From Bombella favorum (GTDB taxonomy: Bacteria > Pseudomonadota > Alphaproteobacteria > Acetobacterales > Acetobacteraceae): 64,000 nucleotides of DNA. Of this stretch, positions 50,297-59,310 are shown piece after piece; position 1 is the first letter of the stretch; every line of letters begins with the position of its first letter. Under the pieces are notes generated by a model. It was given only the letters and a program-made list of their open reading frames with translations. It was not told the origin of the DNA and made no database searches. The stretch lies in contig NZ_NWUS01000004.1 of the NCBI RefSeq assembly GCF_014048475.1, positions 1-64,000 on the forward strand, in the 5' to 3' direction. The translations under genes were made by a program, and so were the position numbers.

Positions 50297-53047
50297 TCAG
50301 CCCTCCTGCTTTTTTGTTGTGGAGCGTTTTTTGCGGGTAGTCTGTTTCTTCCGGCTTTGTGCCACATGGGCAGCATAGCGGCGGAAGAGATGCTCAAGCC
50401 GCTGTGTATCGTTAGTGAAGGGCTGGCCCTTGTTATACAGCCCCTCCAGCAGGGCATCATTGGCCTGATGTGCCTCCCAGAGATCGGCAGGCATTTTGTC
50501 CGGGTCGTACAGTTCGGCCAGAGACTTGTCGAAATAGGACGCCCGTACCCGCATGATCGCCCGCCCGGACTGCTTCAGGGCCTCTTTGTCTGCCTCCGTG
50601 AGGGTAGGCACGGGGAAGGTGTGCCAGCCGAGCGTGTTGGAATATTGGAAATCTGTTTTTAGGCGTCCACATACCGTGCCGCTCCATACCCAATGCATGC
50701 GTGAAACCAGCAGGGCAAAGCACCATTCTGGGGCGTCATAGAGGACGAAGTTTTTGTTTGAGGAAATCGTATCGGACTTGACACGGAGGACCGGAAGATA
50801 GGGGCGGCGTTCCGAGCTGATGCTAGGAACGAGGTAGGCGTGGTTTTGTGGGGCATCATGCTCTCTGAACTGCCAAGGGCGGTCCAGTAGTTTCTGGTTG
50901 TTGCGGGCGTCTTTCATGGCAAGACGGGCCGCATATGTAGCCTCTATGCGTTCGGCAATGGGCGGAATCTGTTTTGCCTGTTCCAGCTCTGCATCATCAA
51001 TCCAGAGGCAATAACGCTCAAGGTCGTTGATCGCTTCTTTAGACCCCATGAAACGCCGGATGAAGGGCTCAGCCTGTGGGGCCTGTTGCAGAAGTCGGTC
51101 TTTCTCTTCTGGTGAGAGGATGAGATGGCCGTTATCGGTGGGTTTGTTGCCGTAAGTCATCACAGGCAGGCCAAAGAGGCTTTTGCTAGCTTTTTCTATG
51201 AAGACATCCGGAGCATCGAGCAGATAGGCATTGATGTTTGTGGCCTGATGCTCCGTCTCCCCGGTGAAGAGGCGTTTTAGTATTGTTGTGGTCTTGGTTT
51301 CCGGGCGGTTTCTCAACCCGACAATGATGCAGATGACAGCGGCATTATGGCTGGCATTGTTGCGCCATTTAAAGGAGGTATGGGCAAAGCTGATTTCTAA
51401 CGCTTCCCCTAATAAATCGGGCCAAAGGGCATTGACGGCTTGTCCCTGACAAAGTGAGTTGGTGGAAACCAGAGCGGCTTCTGCCTGTCGTCCCTGAATA
51501 TAGCGGGCGGCTTTGAAGAACCATGCCGCCACATAGTCCAGCCCCTTATAGTTTTTTACGGCACCGGAGAAGGTGATGGCCATGTCGGCTTTCTGCTCTG
51601 CGTTCTGGTATGTTGAACCCAGAAACGGCGGATTGCCGATGATGTACACCAGCTCACCATCCCCCGGTGGCGGGCAGACGGCCTCCCAGTCGAGCCGTAG
51701 CGCATTACCGCAGACAATATGGGCGGCCTCCCGCAGTGGCAGGGGGGCAATGGCCCGGCCAAAACGCTCGGCAAAGAGGGCATTGGCCTGATATTCCGCA
51801 ATGAACAGGGCCAGCTTGGCCGTTTCTGCGGCAAAATCGGCACATTCTATGCCATGAAAATTGGCAATCGGGATGGTAGAAAATAGCTCCATCGTGTCAT
51901 TGCCGTTCAGTGTGGCCAGCCGTTGCAGGATGGTCATTTCCAGCTCTCGCAGCTGGCGATAGGCAATGACAAGAAAATTCCCGGAGCCACAGGCGGGGTC
52001 AAAAATATGGATATGACCGAGCTTATGCAGGAGCTTCTGTAGGGCTGCGGGTTTGTCCCAGTCCTTCTGGACCTCGCTGCGTAGACCATCCAGAAAAAGA
52101 GGGTCGATGACTTTGCGGATATTGGGGACGGATGTGTAATGCATCCCCAGTTCGGCCCGGATGCCCGTATCCGCAACAGATTGGATCATGGAGCCGAAAA
52201 TATCGGGGTTGATGTCCTTCCAGTCCAGCGCGCAGGCATCTTTCAGGTAACGGAAGGCCGTAACATCAAAGGTTGGTATGGTGATGTCACCAGCAAATAG
52301 CCCGCCATTGACGTATTCTAGCGGGGCTGTCCAGTCCGGCAGGTGGCTGCGTTCATCTTTCGGCAGGTTCATGGCTTCAAACCCGGCCTGAAGGACAATG
52401 TGCAGGGCCTCGCCTTCTCTCCCGCCATAGTCCAGCACCAGGCGGCTGAACTGGTCTTTAGGGAAGATGCCGACATCCTCGGAGAATAGGCAGAAGATCA
52501 GCCGCATCATGAACTGGTTCATAATGTGTGTATGGCTGGGGTTCTTCCACTCCGGATTATGCCGGATGAGGGCATCATAGAGCTTGGCCAGCTTGCCCGT
52601 TGCCTGCACGTCAACGGGGTTTTCCTCTACGGCCCGGTAACGCTCCTTACCAGCAGCGGGGAGGAAGAAGCCAAAATGTTTGGCCATTTCATCCAACGGG
52701 CAATGCAGGCTCTCCCCGCTGGCAGGGTGAAAAGCGGCCAGCATGGTACCATCTGTTGTGAGGAGAATGGCCGGCTTTGCCTGCTTGTTGCGGGGCGAGG
52801 CCTTCAACTGCTCTAAAACGACATCAACTGTCGCCTGTTCCGTTCCTCCAGCAGGGGCAAAGTGGAAGCGGCGGCTTAGCAGCACGCCACCGGGGAGGTC
52901 GGAACGGTTGGTCGCACCTTTGCGGAGCTTATCTACGGTTGCTTTTGCGGCGTCCGTAGCGAGTGCAAAGTCGTAGGGAAATATACTGTCATCAAAGGGC
53001 TGAGATGCGAGGTCCGAGAGAGCATCATAGATTTCGGTCGGATTCAT
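50297..53047 (-). CDS. Large class I adenine-type DNA methyltransferase, MmeI-family-like
   Basis: This 916-residue protein has an LGMHYTSVPNIRKVI stretch at 300-314, SAM-binding motif I FDPACGSGNFL at 349-359, catalytic NPPF at 472-475 and a long C-terminal half that should include target recognition. This resembles the MmeI/type IIG family. In that family the N-terminus is a PD-(D/E)XK nuclease. Here the first 130 residues have a related-looking layout (ILLTTDG, FHPASGESLHCPLDEM), but no D...EXK is visible, so cleavage ability is probably absent. The C-terminus is a lysine/arginine-rich tail. It is the first gene of the unit, and AAGGA lies 8 bases upstream. Confidence 0.88.
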   Translation of the reverse strand: MNPTEIYDALSDLASQPFDDSIFPYDFALATDAAKATVDKLRKGATNRSDLPGGVLLSRRFHFAPAGGTEQATVDVVLEQLKASPRNKQAKPAILLTTDGTMLAAFHPASGESLHCPLDEMAKHFGFFLPAAGKERYRAVEENPVDVQATGKLAKLYDALIRHNPEWKNPSHTHIMNQFMMRLIFCLFSEDVGIFPKDQFSRLVLDYGGREGEALHIVLQAGFEAMNLPKDERSHLPDWTAPLEYVNGGLFAGDITIPTFDVTAFRYLKDACALDWKDINPDIFGSMIQSVADTGIRAELGMHYTSVPNIRKVIDPLFLDGLRSEVQKDWDKPAALQKLLHKLGHIHIFDPACGSGNFLVIAYRQLRELEMTILQRLATLNGNDTMELFSTIPIANFHGIECADFAAETAKLALFIAEYQANALFAERFGRAIAPLPLREAAHIVCGNALRLDWEAVCPPPGDGELVYIIGNPPFLGSTYQNAEQKADMAITFSGAVKNYKGLDYVAAWFFKAARYIQGRQAEAALVSTNSLCQGQAVNALWPDLLGEALEISFAHTSFKWRNNASHNAAVICIIVGLRNRPETKTTTILKRLFTGETEHQATNINAYLLDAPDVFIEKASKSLFGLPVMTYGNKPTDNGHLILSPEEKDRLLQQAPQAEPFIRRFMGSKEAINDLERYCLWIDDAELEQAKQIPPIAERIEATYAARLAMKDARNNQKLLDRPWQFREHDAPQNHAYLVPSISSERRPYLPVLRVKSDTISSNKNFVLYDAPEWCFALLVSRMHWVWSGTVCGRLKTDFQYSNTLGWHTFPVPTLTEADKEALKQSGRAIMRVRASYFDKSLAELYDPDKMPADLWEAHQANDALLEGLYNKGQPFTNDTQRLEHLFRRYAAHVAQSRKKQTTRKKRSTTKKQEG

Positions 53048-53110
53048 AGCATCAGTCCTTTAGTAAGAATAAGGAAGAAGCGAATCACATACTGTCAGTT
53101 TTGTCCAGAT

Positions 53111-53160
53111 ACGCTACTGCATAGCGTGTAGTCGGAGAGGAAGGTAACGCCTCTCCGACT
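53111..53160. promoter_or_regulatory. Two tandem inverted repeats between tyrS and the defence operon
   Basis: ACGCTA/TAGCGT (53111-53116 with 53122-53127) and an 11-bp perfect stem (53130-53140 with 53150-53160, 9-nt loop) stand side by side in the 126-base gap. The larger one could end tyrS transcripts, although no T-run follows. The smaller one lies in the region where the methyltransferase promoter should be and could be a protein-binding site. Confidence 0.5.
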
Positions 53161-53173
53161 GTATAACGTGACT

Positions 53174-54424
53174 TTACCCTACCCGGACGAGGATATGCTT
53201 CTTCTTGCCGGAGGAAAGTTTTAGCGCACCATCTGTCAGGTCGGCAGATGTGATGATTTGGTTCTCATCCTTAATGACCACATCATTCAACCGGGCACCA
53301 CCCCCACGGATGAGACGGCGGGCTTCGCCACCGCTGGCAGCCAGTCCGGCTTCTGCAAAGAGTTTGAAGGCCGGCATCCCCTCAGCAGGTAGGCCAGAGG
53401 CAAGCGTGACTTCCGGTAGGGCGGCCTGAACGCTCCCCTGTTCAAACACTTTGCGAGCCGTCTCGGCAGCTTCCTCGGCGGCTTCCCGACCGTGACAGAT
53501 GGCCGTGGCCTCGGTGGCCAGAATCTTCTTGGCCTCGTTGATCTCTGCCCCTGCCAGTGCACCGAGACGCTCACATTCTTCCACGGGCAGGTCCGTGAAC
53601 ATTTTGAGGAAGCGGCTGACATCGGCATCCTCGGTATTGCGCCAGAACTGCCAGTAATCAAACACAGGCCGCCGTTCCTTGCGGACCCATACGGCCCCGT
53701 TGGCGGACTTGCCCATCTTGGCACCGGAGGATGTGGTGACGAGGGGTGTCGTCAGCCCGAACAGGCGGGCACCGTCGGTGCGGCGGGCAAGGTCGATGCC
53801 GGAGACGATGTTGCCCCACTGGTCAGAGCCGCCCATCTGGAGGATGGCCCCGTGGCGGCGGTGCAGCTCCCGGAAGTCGAACGCCTGAAGGATGGAGTAG
53901 TTGAACTCCAGGAAAGTCAGCCCCTGTTCCCGGTCCAGCCGTTGCTTCACGCTCTCAAAGGAGAGCATCCGGCTGACAGAGAACTGCACACCGACATCTT
54001 GAAGCAGGCCGATGTAAGATAGTTTATCCAACCAGTCCGCATTATTGACGAGGCGGCATTTATCATCATCAAAGTTCAGGAATTGCCCAAGAGAAGCCCG
54101 CAGGCCGGCGAGATTATGGGTGATAGTCTCATCCGTCATCAGGGAGCGGGCTTCATCACGGAAGGAAGGGTCACCAATCTTTGCCGTGCCGCCGCCAATC
54201 AGGGCGATGGGGTTGTGCCCGTGCTTCTGGAGCAGCCGTAGCATCATGATCGACATGGCATTGCCCACATGCAGGGAGTCTGCTGTGGGGTCAAAACCGA
54301 TATAGGCCGTAATAGGGCCAGCCAGCATGAGTTCATCCAATGCTTCGAAATCTGTGCACTGGAAGATCATGCCACGGGCTTTTGCTTCCCGCAGGAATGG
54401 GCTTTTAAGCGTTATATCGGTCAT
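53174..54424 (-). CDS. tyrS: Tyrosyl-tRNA synthetase
   Basis: This 416-residue class I synthetase has the HIGH-type motif as LHVGN at 51-55 within YIGFDPTADS. The KMSKS loop is KMGKS in SSGAKMGKSANG. A C-terminal S4 RNA-binding domain (LIRGGGARLNDVVI) follows. It charges tRNA-Tyr. The start has GGAAGAAGG about 7 bases upstream. It is transcribed towards the defence genes, separated by the tandem inverted repeats. Confidence 0.97.
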   Translation of the reverse strand: MTDITLKSPFLREAKARGMIFQCTDFEALDELMLAGPITAYIGFDPTADSLHVGNAMSIMMLRLLQKHGHNPIALIGGGTAKIGDPSFRDEARSLMTDETITHNLAGLRASLGQFLNFDDDKCRLVNNADWLDKLSYIGLLQDVGVQFSVSRMLSFESVKQRLDREQGLTFLEFNYSILQAFDFRELHRRHGAILQMGGSDQWGNIVSGIDLARRTDGARLFGLTTPLVTTSSGAKMGKSANGAVWVRKERRPVFDYWQFWRNTEDADVSRFLKMFTDLPVEECERLGALAGAEINEAKKILATEATAICHGREAAEEAAETARKVFEQGSVQAALPEVTLASGLPAEGMPAFKLFAEAGLAASGGEARRLIRGGGARLNDVVIKDENQIITSADLTDGALKLSSGKKKHILVRVG

Positions 54425-54471
54425 GAAGGGCCTTCTTCCTGGTAGATGTCCTGTCGGCAGGGTGTAGGTAG

Positions 54472-55167
54472 TTAGCCGACAGCTTCTGCAGCGGGCTCGG
54501 GCATTAGGGTGTCTTCGGGGGCGAAGAGGTTCCGCTGCCGGGTTGTCACGTGGTCTTCCAACGCATCGGCAATCAGTTCTGCCTGCTGGGAGAAGATGTG
54601 ATCAGCCTCGGGGAAGACCCGGTAATCAACCGTGACATTCTTTTGCGTGTTGAGCTTGTCCACCAGTTTATGGATGACGGGCTCCGGCGCCATGCTGTCC
54701 TTGCCGCCAGCAATCATCAAGCCGCTGCACGGGCAGGGGGCAAGGAAGTTGAAGTCATAATCATCAGCCGGAGGAGCAACGCTGATCCAGCCACGGATCT
54801 CCGGGCGGCGCATAAGCAGCTGCATTCCCACAAAGGCACCGAAGGAGTACCCGGCAATCCACAACTCGGAGGAGTTGGGGTTGATCATCTGCATCCAGTC
54901 CAGCGCAGCGGCTGCATCGGAGATTTCCCCGATTCCCCCGTCATAACGCCCCTGAGAACGACCAACACCACGGGAGTTGTAACGCAGGACAGAAAAGCCC
55001 ATTGTCTGGAAACGCCGATACATGGTGTAGGCGATTCGATTGTTCATCGTCCCCCCATGTAACGGATGTGGATGGATGATCAGGGCAAGCGGGGCGTTTG
55101 GGTCTTCAGAGTGATGGTAATGGCCTTCGAGCCGCCCGTCCGGGCCGGCAAACATGACTTCAGGCAT
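54472..55167 (-). CDS. Alpha/beta hydrolase (COG2945-type)
   Basis: This 231-residue serine hydrolase has an oxyanion segment HPHPLHGGTMNN, an RYNSRGVGRSQG turn and nucleophile S108 in GYSFGA. The catalytic aspartate is probably in GGKDSM, and the histidine in EADHIFS. The ATG at 55167 is preferred over the one at 55194 because AAGGTGAG sits before it. The substrate is unknown, and esterases of this group act on small acyl compounds. The leader holds an unusual structured GC-rich element at 55233-55277. Confidence 0.87.
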   Translation of the reverse strand: MPEVMFAGPDGRLEGHYHHSEDPNAPLALIIHPHPLHGGTMNNRIAYTMYRRFQTMGFSVLRYNSRGVGRSQGRYDGGIGEISDAAAALDWMQMINPNSSELWIAGYSFGAFVGMQLLMRRPEIRGWISVAPPADDYDFNFLAPCPCSGLMIAGGKDSMAPEPVIHKLVDKLNTQKNVTVDYRVFPEADHIFSQQAELIADALEDHVTTRQRNLFAPEDTLMPEPAAEAVG

Positions 55168-55232
55168 GCGTCTCTCACCTTTTTGTCCACCCATTGCCCG
55201 TTGAAGGACCAGAGTGGTTGTGCAAACCGATA

Positions 55233-55277
55233 ATGCCCGGGTCCTGTCCGGGGCCCGGGCATAATTTTACGCCCCGG
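55233..55277. other. GC-rich inverted repeats able to form an H-type pseudoknot
   Basis: ATGCCCGGG at 55233-55241 pairs with CCCGGGCAT at 55254-55262. The loop of that hairpin contains CCGGGG (55248-55253), which can pair with CCCCGG at 55272-55277. The geometry fits an H-type pseudoknot on either strand. It is in the divergent region between the hydrolase (start 66 bases away on the minus strand) and the first cysteine desulfurase (213 bases away on the plus strand). No T-run follows. The role is unknown. Confidence 0.5.
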
Positions 55278-55489
55278 TCAGAAGGCACAGCCCCAGTCCG
55301 GGAGGAACATACCGGCGTTGTATATCGGTTCCACCCTCGCAATTTCTACCAAAATCGACTCTTCTCTTCTGGTTTTTTCAAAATGGTAAAGAAGATTGTA
55401 TCTATCATCGGTCATGAGCATGGCTTGTTGTAGAGTGTTTAGACAAGGCATGACTCTATGCGTATCAGGCAGAGCAGAAGGGGTTTTTC

Positions 55490-56698
55490 ATGATTCAGGA
55501 GGCGGCTTTGCGGCAGAGTCCTGTCTATCTCGATGCTAATGCAACCGAGCCCCTGCGCCCTGCTGCTCGGGAGGCTGTGTTAGCTGGGTTGGAGCAAACA
55601 GGGAATCCGGCTTCTGTTCATGCCGCAGGGCGTAAGGCCCGTATCATGCTGGAAGAAGTTCGTAAGCAGATGGCTGCAGCATTTGGCAGAGAGGCTGACT
55701 GCTGCATTTTTACATCAGGGGGAACAGAGGCGGATACACTTGCCCTGCATGGTTTTGGGCGTGCGGAAGGCCGTGCCATCCTCATTGGTGCTACCGAGCA
55801 TGATGCCATCCGTAAAGCTGCCCCGGATGCTGCTCTTATCCCAGTAGATGGGCAGGGTGTGATTGACTGCACGGCATTAGAAGAGATGCTGGCGACCCGT
55901 ACCGCCGGGGAGGGGGGACAGCGGGGGCCACTGGTCTGCATTATGGCCGCTAATAACGAGACGGGGGTATATGCACCTTTGCAGGATGTGGCCGCCCTTT
56001 GCCGCCGCTATGGTGCCTTTCTTCATGTGGATGCTGTACAGGCCGCCGGGCGGATGCGGGAACAGGATGAGTTTTCACAGGCTTTGAAGGATGGCTCGCT
56101 GGCCGGGGCGAGTCTGGCCCTGTCCGCCCATAAGATGGGTGGCCCCAAAGGGGCGGGGGCGTTGATTCTGCCAGAAGATAGGCCTCTATCCCCTCTGTTG
56201 CCCGGTGGTGGGCAGGAGAGGGGACGGCGGGGCGGTACGCCAGCTCTTGCCCTGCATAAAGGCATGGTCGCCGCCTTTGAGGAAAGCCGAAAGCAAGATT
56301 GGACCATGTTGGAATCCCTCCGGGACGAACTGGAATCCATCATGGTGAAAGCTGGAGCCCTCATCATGGGTGGTGGTGTGGCCCGTCTGCTCAATACCAT
56401 CAGTGCTGTTCTTCCCGGTGTAACAGCCCAGATGCAGCTTATGGCGTTGGATATTGAGGGGTATTGCGTGTCGGCTGGTTCGGCTTGCTCGTCTGGCAAG
56501 GTGTCTCGGTCTCATGTGCTGGAGGCCATGGGGCAGGGGGAGGCTGCTGGGCAGGCTATTCGTGTGTCCTTGCCGTGGAATGTGAGGGCTGCGGATGTCA
56601 GAGCGTTTGGGGAAGCTTATGCACGTATGGCACAGCGTTTTGCCGAACGTGGCTTGTTGAAAAGGCCTGCTTCCTCGGGAGGGTTAGATGGTCGGTAA
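55490..56698 (+). CDS. Cysteine desulfurase, NifS/IscS-like (first copy)
   Basis: This 402-residue class V PLP enzyme has YLDANATEPLRP near the start, the ATEHDAI segment, PLP lysine K215 in SAHKMGGPKG and catalytic cysteine C333 in SAGSACSSGK. It abstracts sulfur from cysteine as an enzyme-bound persulfide. The second copy begins inside its last codons (11-base overlap). It differs from the second copy in many positions (DANAT against DYLAT), so the two may not be interchangeable. A frameshift is not apparent. Which one serves Fe-S assembly and which tRNA thiolation is unclear. Confidence 0.9.
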   Translation: MIQEAALRQSPVYLDANATEPLRPAAREAVLAGLEQTGNPASVHAAGRKARIMLEEVRKQMAAAFGREADCCIFTSGGTEADTLALHGFGRAEGRAILIGATEHDAIRKAAPDAALIPVDGQGVIDCTALEEMLATRTAGEGGQRGPLVCIMAANNETGVYAPLQDVAALCRRYGAFLHVDAVQAAGRMREQDEFSQALKDGSLAGASLALSAHKMGGPKGAGALILPEDRPLSPLLPGGGQERGRRGGTPALALHKGMVAAFEESRKQDWTMLESLRDELESIMVKAGALIMGGGVARLLNTISAVLPGVTAQMQLMALDIEGYCVSAGSACSSGKVSRSHVLEAMGQGEAAGQAIRVSLPWNVRAADVRAFGEAYARMAQRFAERGLLKRPASSGGLDGR

Positions 56699-57854
56699 GG
56701 GGGCGTGTTCGTCCGATGGGGTAATCTATTTGGACTATCTCGCCACAACCCCCTGTGACCCCGCCGTGGTGGAGGCGATGCTACCGTGGTTCATGCAACA
56801 TCCTGCCAATGCGGGGAGTCTGCATGTGCCGGGGCGGCGGGCGGAAGAAGCGGTGGAGCAGGCCAGAGCAGAACTTGCCGCAGCACTTCACGTCAGCCCG
56901 CAGGAACTGATTTGGACCTCCGGCGCCACAGAATCCAACAATCTGGCTATTAAGGGGGCGGCCCGTTTCCTGAAAGAACAAGGTGACAAGCGGCGGCGCA
57001 TCATCACCGTAGCAACGGAACATAAATGCGTGCTGGAGAGTGTTCGCTCTCTGGCGGATGAAGGGTTCGAACCCGTCATCCTGCCCGTGGAGCCGGATGG
57101 TCGCTTGTTGCCTGATTGTCTGGAAGATGCTTTGAAGACGCCCGCCCTGCTGGTCAGCATCATGGCGGCGAATAATGAGACGGGCGTGGTACAAGACCTT
57201 GCCTCTCTCATACCGCTGGTCAAGCAGGCTGGGGCTCTACTGCATGTGGATATGGCCCAGATGTTCGGTAAGCTGCCTTGCACGTTGGAGGGGGTCGATC
57301 TCGCTTCAGTCTCGGCACATAAGATATATGGTCCCAAAGGGGTTGGTGCCTTGTATGTCCGGCGGCGGCCCCGTGTGCGGCTTGCCCCCCTGCTCTCTGG
57401 CGGAGGGCAGGAGCGTGGTGTGCGCTCTGGCACGTTGCCTGTGCCGCTGATTGTCGGCATGGGGGTGGCCGCCCGCCTCGCTGTGGAGACGCAGCTTGCT
57501 GAGGCAGACCGTCTTGCGGGCTTGCGGGATAGGCTGTGGCAGGGTATGCGGCAGCTGTTCCCGGTGGTGCACCTTAATGGCGCACCGGCCCCACGGCTGC
57601 CGGGCGTCTTGAACATATGCCTGCCCGCCGGGCCGGAGGCACGGCAAGCTCTGGCCCTTGTGCCGGGGGTTGCTTTTTCATCAGGTTCGGCCTGTTCGGC
57701 AGCATCCGGGGCCCCGTCTTACGTGTTGAAGGCGATGGGGCTGACGGATGTAGAGGCACGCAGGAGCTTGCGCCTGTCGGTAGGACGTTTTACCTCGGCA
57801 GGTGATGTGGAGTGCGCAGTGGCCCGTTTTGGGCAGGGCTTTGCCGGGAGGTAA
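56688..57854 (+). CDS. Cysteine desulfurase, IscS-like (second copy)
   Basis: This 388-residue class V PLP enzyme has [22 protein letters not shown] lysine K212 in [10 protein letters not shown] and catalytic cysteine C336 in [10 protein letters not shown]. The IscS hallmark [12 protein letters not shown] is clear. It overlaps the first copy by 11 bases and is followed 34 bases later by a 2Fe-2S ferredoxin and then mnmA. This places it in both Fe-S assembly and 2-thiouridine formation. No IscU, IscA, HscA or HscB gene is nearby. Confidence 0.92.
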   Translation: MVGKGACSSDGVIYLDYLATTPCDPAVVEAMLPWFMQHPANAGSLHVPGRRAEEAVEQARAELAAALHVSPQELIWTSGATESNNLAIKGAARFLKEQGDKRRRIITVATEHKCVLESVRSLADEGFEPVILPVEPDGRLLPDCLEDALKTPALLVSIMAANNETGVVQDLASLIPLVKQAGALLHVDMAQMFGKLPCTLEGVDLASVSAHKIYGPKGVGALYVRRRPRVRLAPLLSGGGQERGVRSGTLPVPLIVGMGVAARLAVETQLAEADRLAGLRDRLWQGMRQLFPVVHLNGAPAPRLPGVLNICLPAGPEARQALALVPGVAFSSGSACSAASGAPSYVLKAMGLTDVEARRSLRLSVGRFTSAGDVECAVARFGQGFAGR

Positions 57855-57888
57855 AGGCTACTGCATGGATACAGGGAGTGAGGGATTT

Positions 57889-58203
57889 ATGCCTCGGATG
57901 GTTTTTGTTGAGCGTGATGGTAGCCGCCATGAGGTGGAGGCACAGGCTGGTCTTTCCGTGTTGGAGATCGCCCATGAAAATAATATCGACCTTGAGGGTG
58001 CCTGCGAAGGGTCACTTGCTTGCGCAACCTGCCATGTGATTGTGGACCCCGCTTGGGCAGACAAGCTGAAAAGCCCGAACGATGATGAGGAAGATATGCT
58101 CGACCTCGCCTTTGGTTTGGAAAAGACATCCCGTCTTGGCTGCCAGATCGTCATGACGGACGAGCTGGATGGTCTTGTCGTTCATCTTCCTAAGGCCGGT
58201 TGA
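57889..58203 (+). CDS. fdx: 2Fe-2S ferredoxin, adrenodoxin/Isc-Fdx type
   Basis: This protein has 105 residues. Cluster ligands C39, C45, C48 and C85 have the adrenodoxin spacing (CX5CX2C, then C). The ATG at 57889 has GAGG upstream. ATGs at 57865 and 57898 are alternatives. It supplies electrons to Fe-S cluster assembly. It sits between the second cysteine desulfurase and mnmA and ends within 11 bases of the mnmA start. Confidence 0.92.
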   Translation: MPRMVFVERDGSRHEVEAQAGLSVLEIAHENNIDLEGACEGSLACATCHVIVDPAWADKLKSPNDDEEDMLDLAFGLEKTSRLGCQIVMTDELDGLVVHLPKAG

Positions 58204-58214
58204 GGTTTCTGACC

Positions 58215-59297
58215 ATGCGTATCCTTGTGGCTATGTCCGGTGGGGTGGATAGTTCCGTCGTGGCAGCACTGCTGAAACAGCAGGGCCATGAGGTTATCGG
58301 GGCAACTCTGCAACTTTACGATCATAGTGGCCCGGCCAAGCCCGGTGCTTGTTGCGCTGGGCGGGACATTATGGATGCCCGCATGGTCGCCGAGCGTATC
58401 GGTTTTCCGCATTATGTTATTGATGCAGAAAGCCGCTTCCGGGAAAGTGTGATCGAGAGTTTCGCCGATTCTTATGCCAGAGGGGAGACACCTGTCCCCT
58501 GTGTGGCCTGCAATCAGGGTGTCAAATTCACGGACCTTTTGAATATGGCACGGGACCTCGGCTGTGAGGCCATGGCGACTGGCCATTATGTGCGCCGGGT
58601 AGAAGGCCCGGAGGGTGTAGAAATGCACCGTCCTGTGGACCGGGACCGGGACCAGAGCTGGTTCCTGTTTGCTACCACCCGTGAGCAGCTTGAATTTCTA
58701 CGCTTTCCACTCGGTGAGATGCCCGATAAAGCCCATGTGCGCGCCTTAGCGGAGGAGCTGGGGTTGGATGTGGCAACGAAGCGGGACAGTCAGGATATCT
58801 GTTTCGTGACGAATGGTTCTTACGCTGGGCTGGTGGAGAAGATGCGGCCCGAGATCGAAGGGCCGGGCGATATTGTGGATGAAAAGGGCAATGTACTGGG
58901 CCGGCATGAGGGCATTGCCCGCTATACGGTCGGGCAGAGCCGCCGTCTGGGGGATATTCATACCGGCACGGGTGAGAGGCAGATGGTCACAGCCATTGAT
59001 GTCCCCTCCCGCCGCATCATCGTTGGCCCCCGCCAGACATTAACCAGTGATGAGAGCCGCCGGGTTGTCCGTCTGCGGGATATGAATTGGCTGATTGATG
59101 CCCCATCAGAGGGGGTACGCTGTGGTGTACAGCTGCGTGCACGGGAGGGGCTGCGGCAGGCCCTTGTACGCCCTCTGGAGGGTGGACGGGCCGAAGTGCA
59201 GTTGGAGGAACCGGCTCTGCCTGCTCCGGGGCAGGCCTGTGTGATGTATGCAGGTGACCGTGTGCTGGGTGGCGGCTTTATTCTCGCTGACCGGTGA
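58215..59297 (+). CDS. mnmA: tRNA-specific 2-thiouridylase MnmA
   Basis: This 360-residue enzyme activates U34 of tRNA-Lys, -Glu and -Gln with ATP and transfers sulfur from a persulfide. The PP-loop SGGVDSS is at 8-14. The catalytic cysteine C99 is in CVACN and C196 is in SQDICF. The ATG at 58215 has GAGG 9 bases upstream and an open TTG 15 bases earlier is less likely. It uses sulfur made by the cysteine desulfurases just upstream, so the four genes form a sulfur-trafficking operon. Confidence 0.95.
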   Translation: MRILVAMSGGVDSSVVAALLKQQGHEVIGATLQLYDHSGPAKPGACCAGRDIMDARMVAERIGFPHYVIDAESRFRESVIESFADSYARGETPVPCVACNQGVKFTDLLNMARDLGCEAMATGHYVRRVEGPEGVEMHRPVDRDRDQSWFLFATTREQLEFLRFPLGEMPDKAHVRALAEELGLDVATKRDSQDICFVTNGSYAGLVEKMRPEIEGPGDIVDEKGNVLGRHEGIARYTVGQSRRLGDIHTGTGERQMVTAIDVPSRRIIVGPRQTLTSDESRRVVRLRDMNWLIDAPSEGVRCGVQLRAREGLRQALVRPLEGGRAEVQLEEPALPAPGQACVMYAGDRVLGGGFILADR

Positions 59298-59310
59298 ATG
59301 AGAGATGCCT

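Noticed and set aside
46992-53047. Classical type I, type III, BREX or DISARM system
   Set aside because: There is no HsdS-like specificity subunit, no Mod/Res pair, no PglZ or BrxC, and no DUF1998 gene next to the helicase and methyltransferase.
55490-57854. Frameshift or duplication artefact joining the two cysteine desulfurases
   Set aside because: Each copy has its own full length, start region, lysine and cysteine, and the sequences differ too much to be an assembly duplicate.
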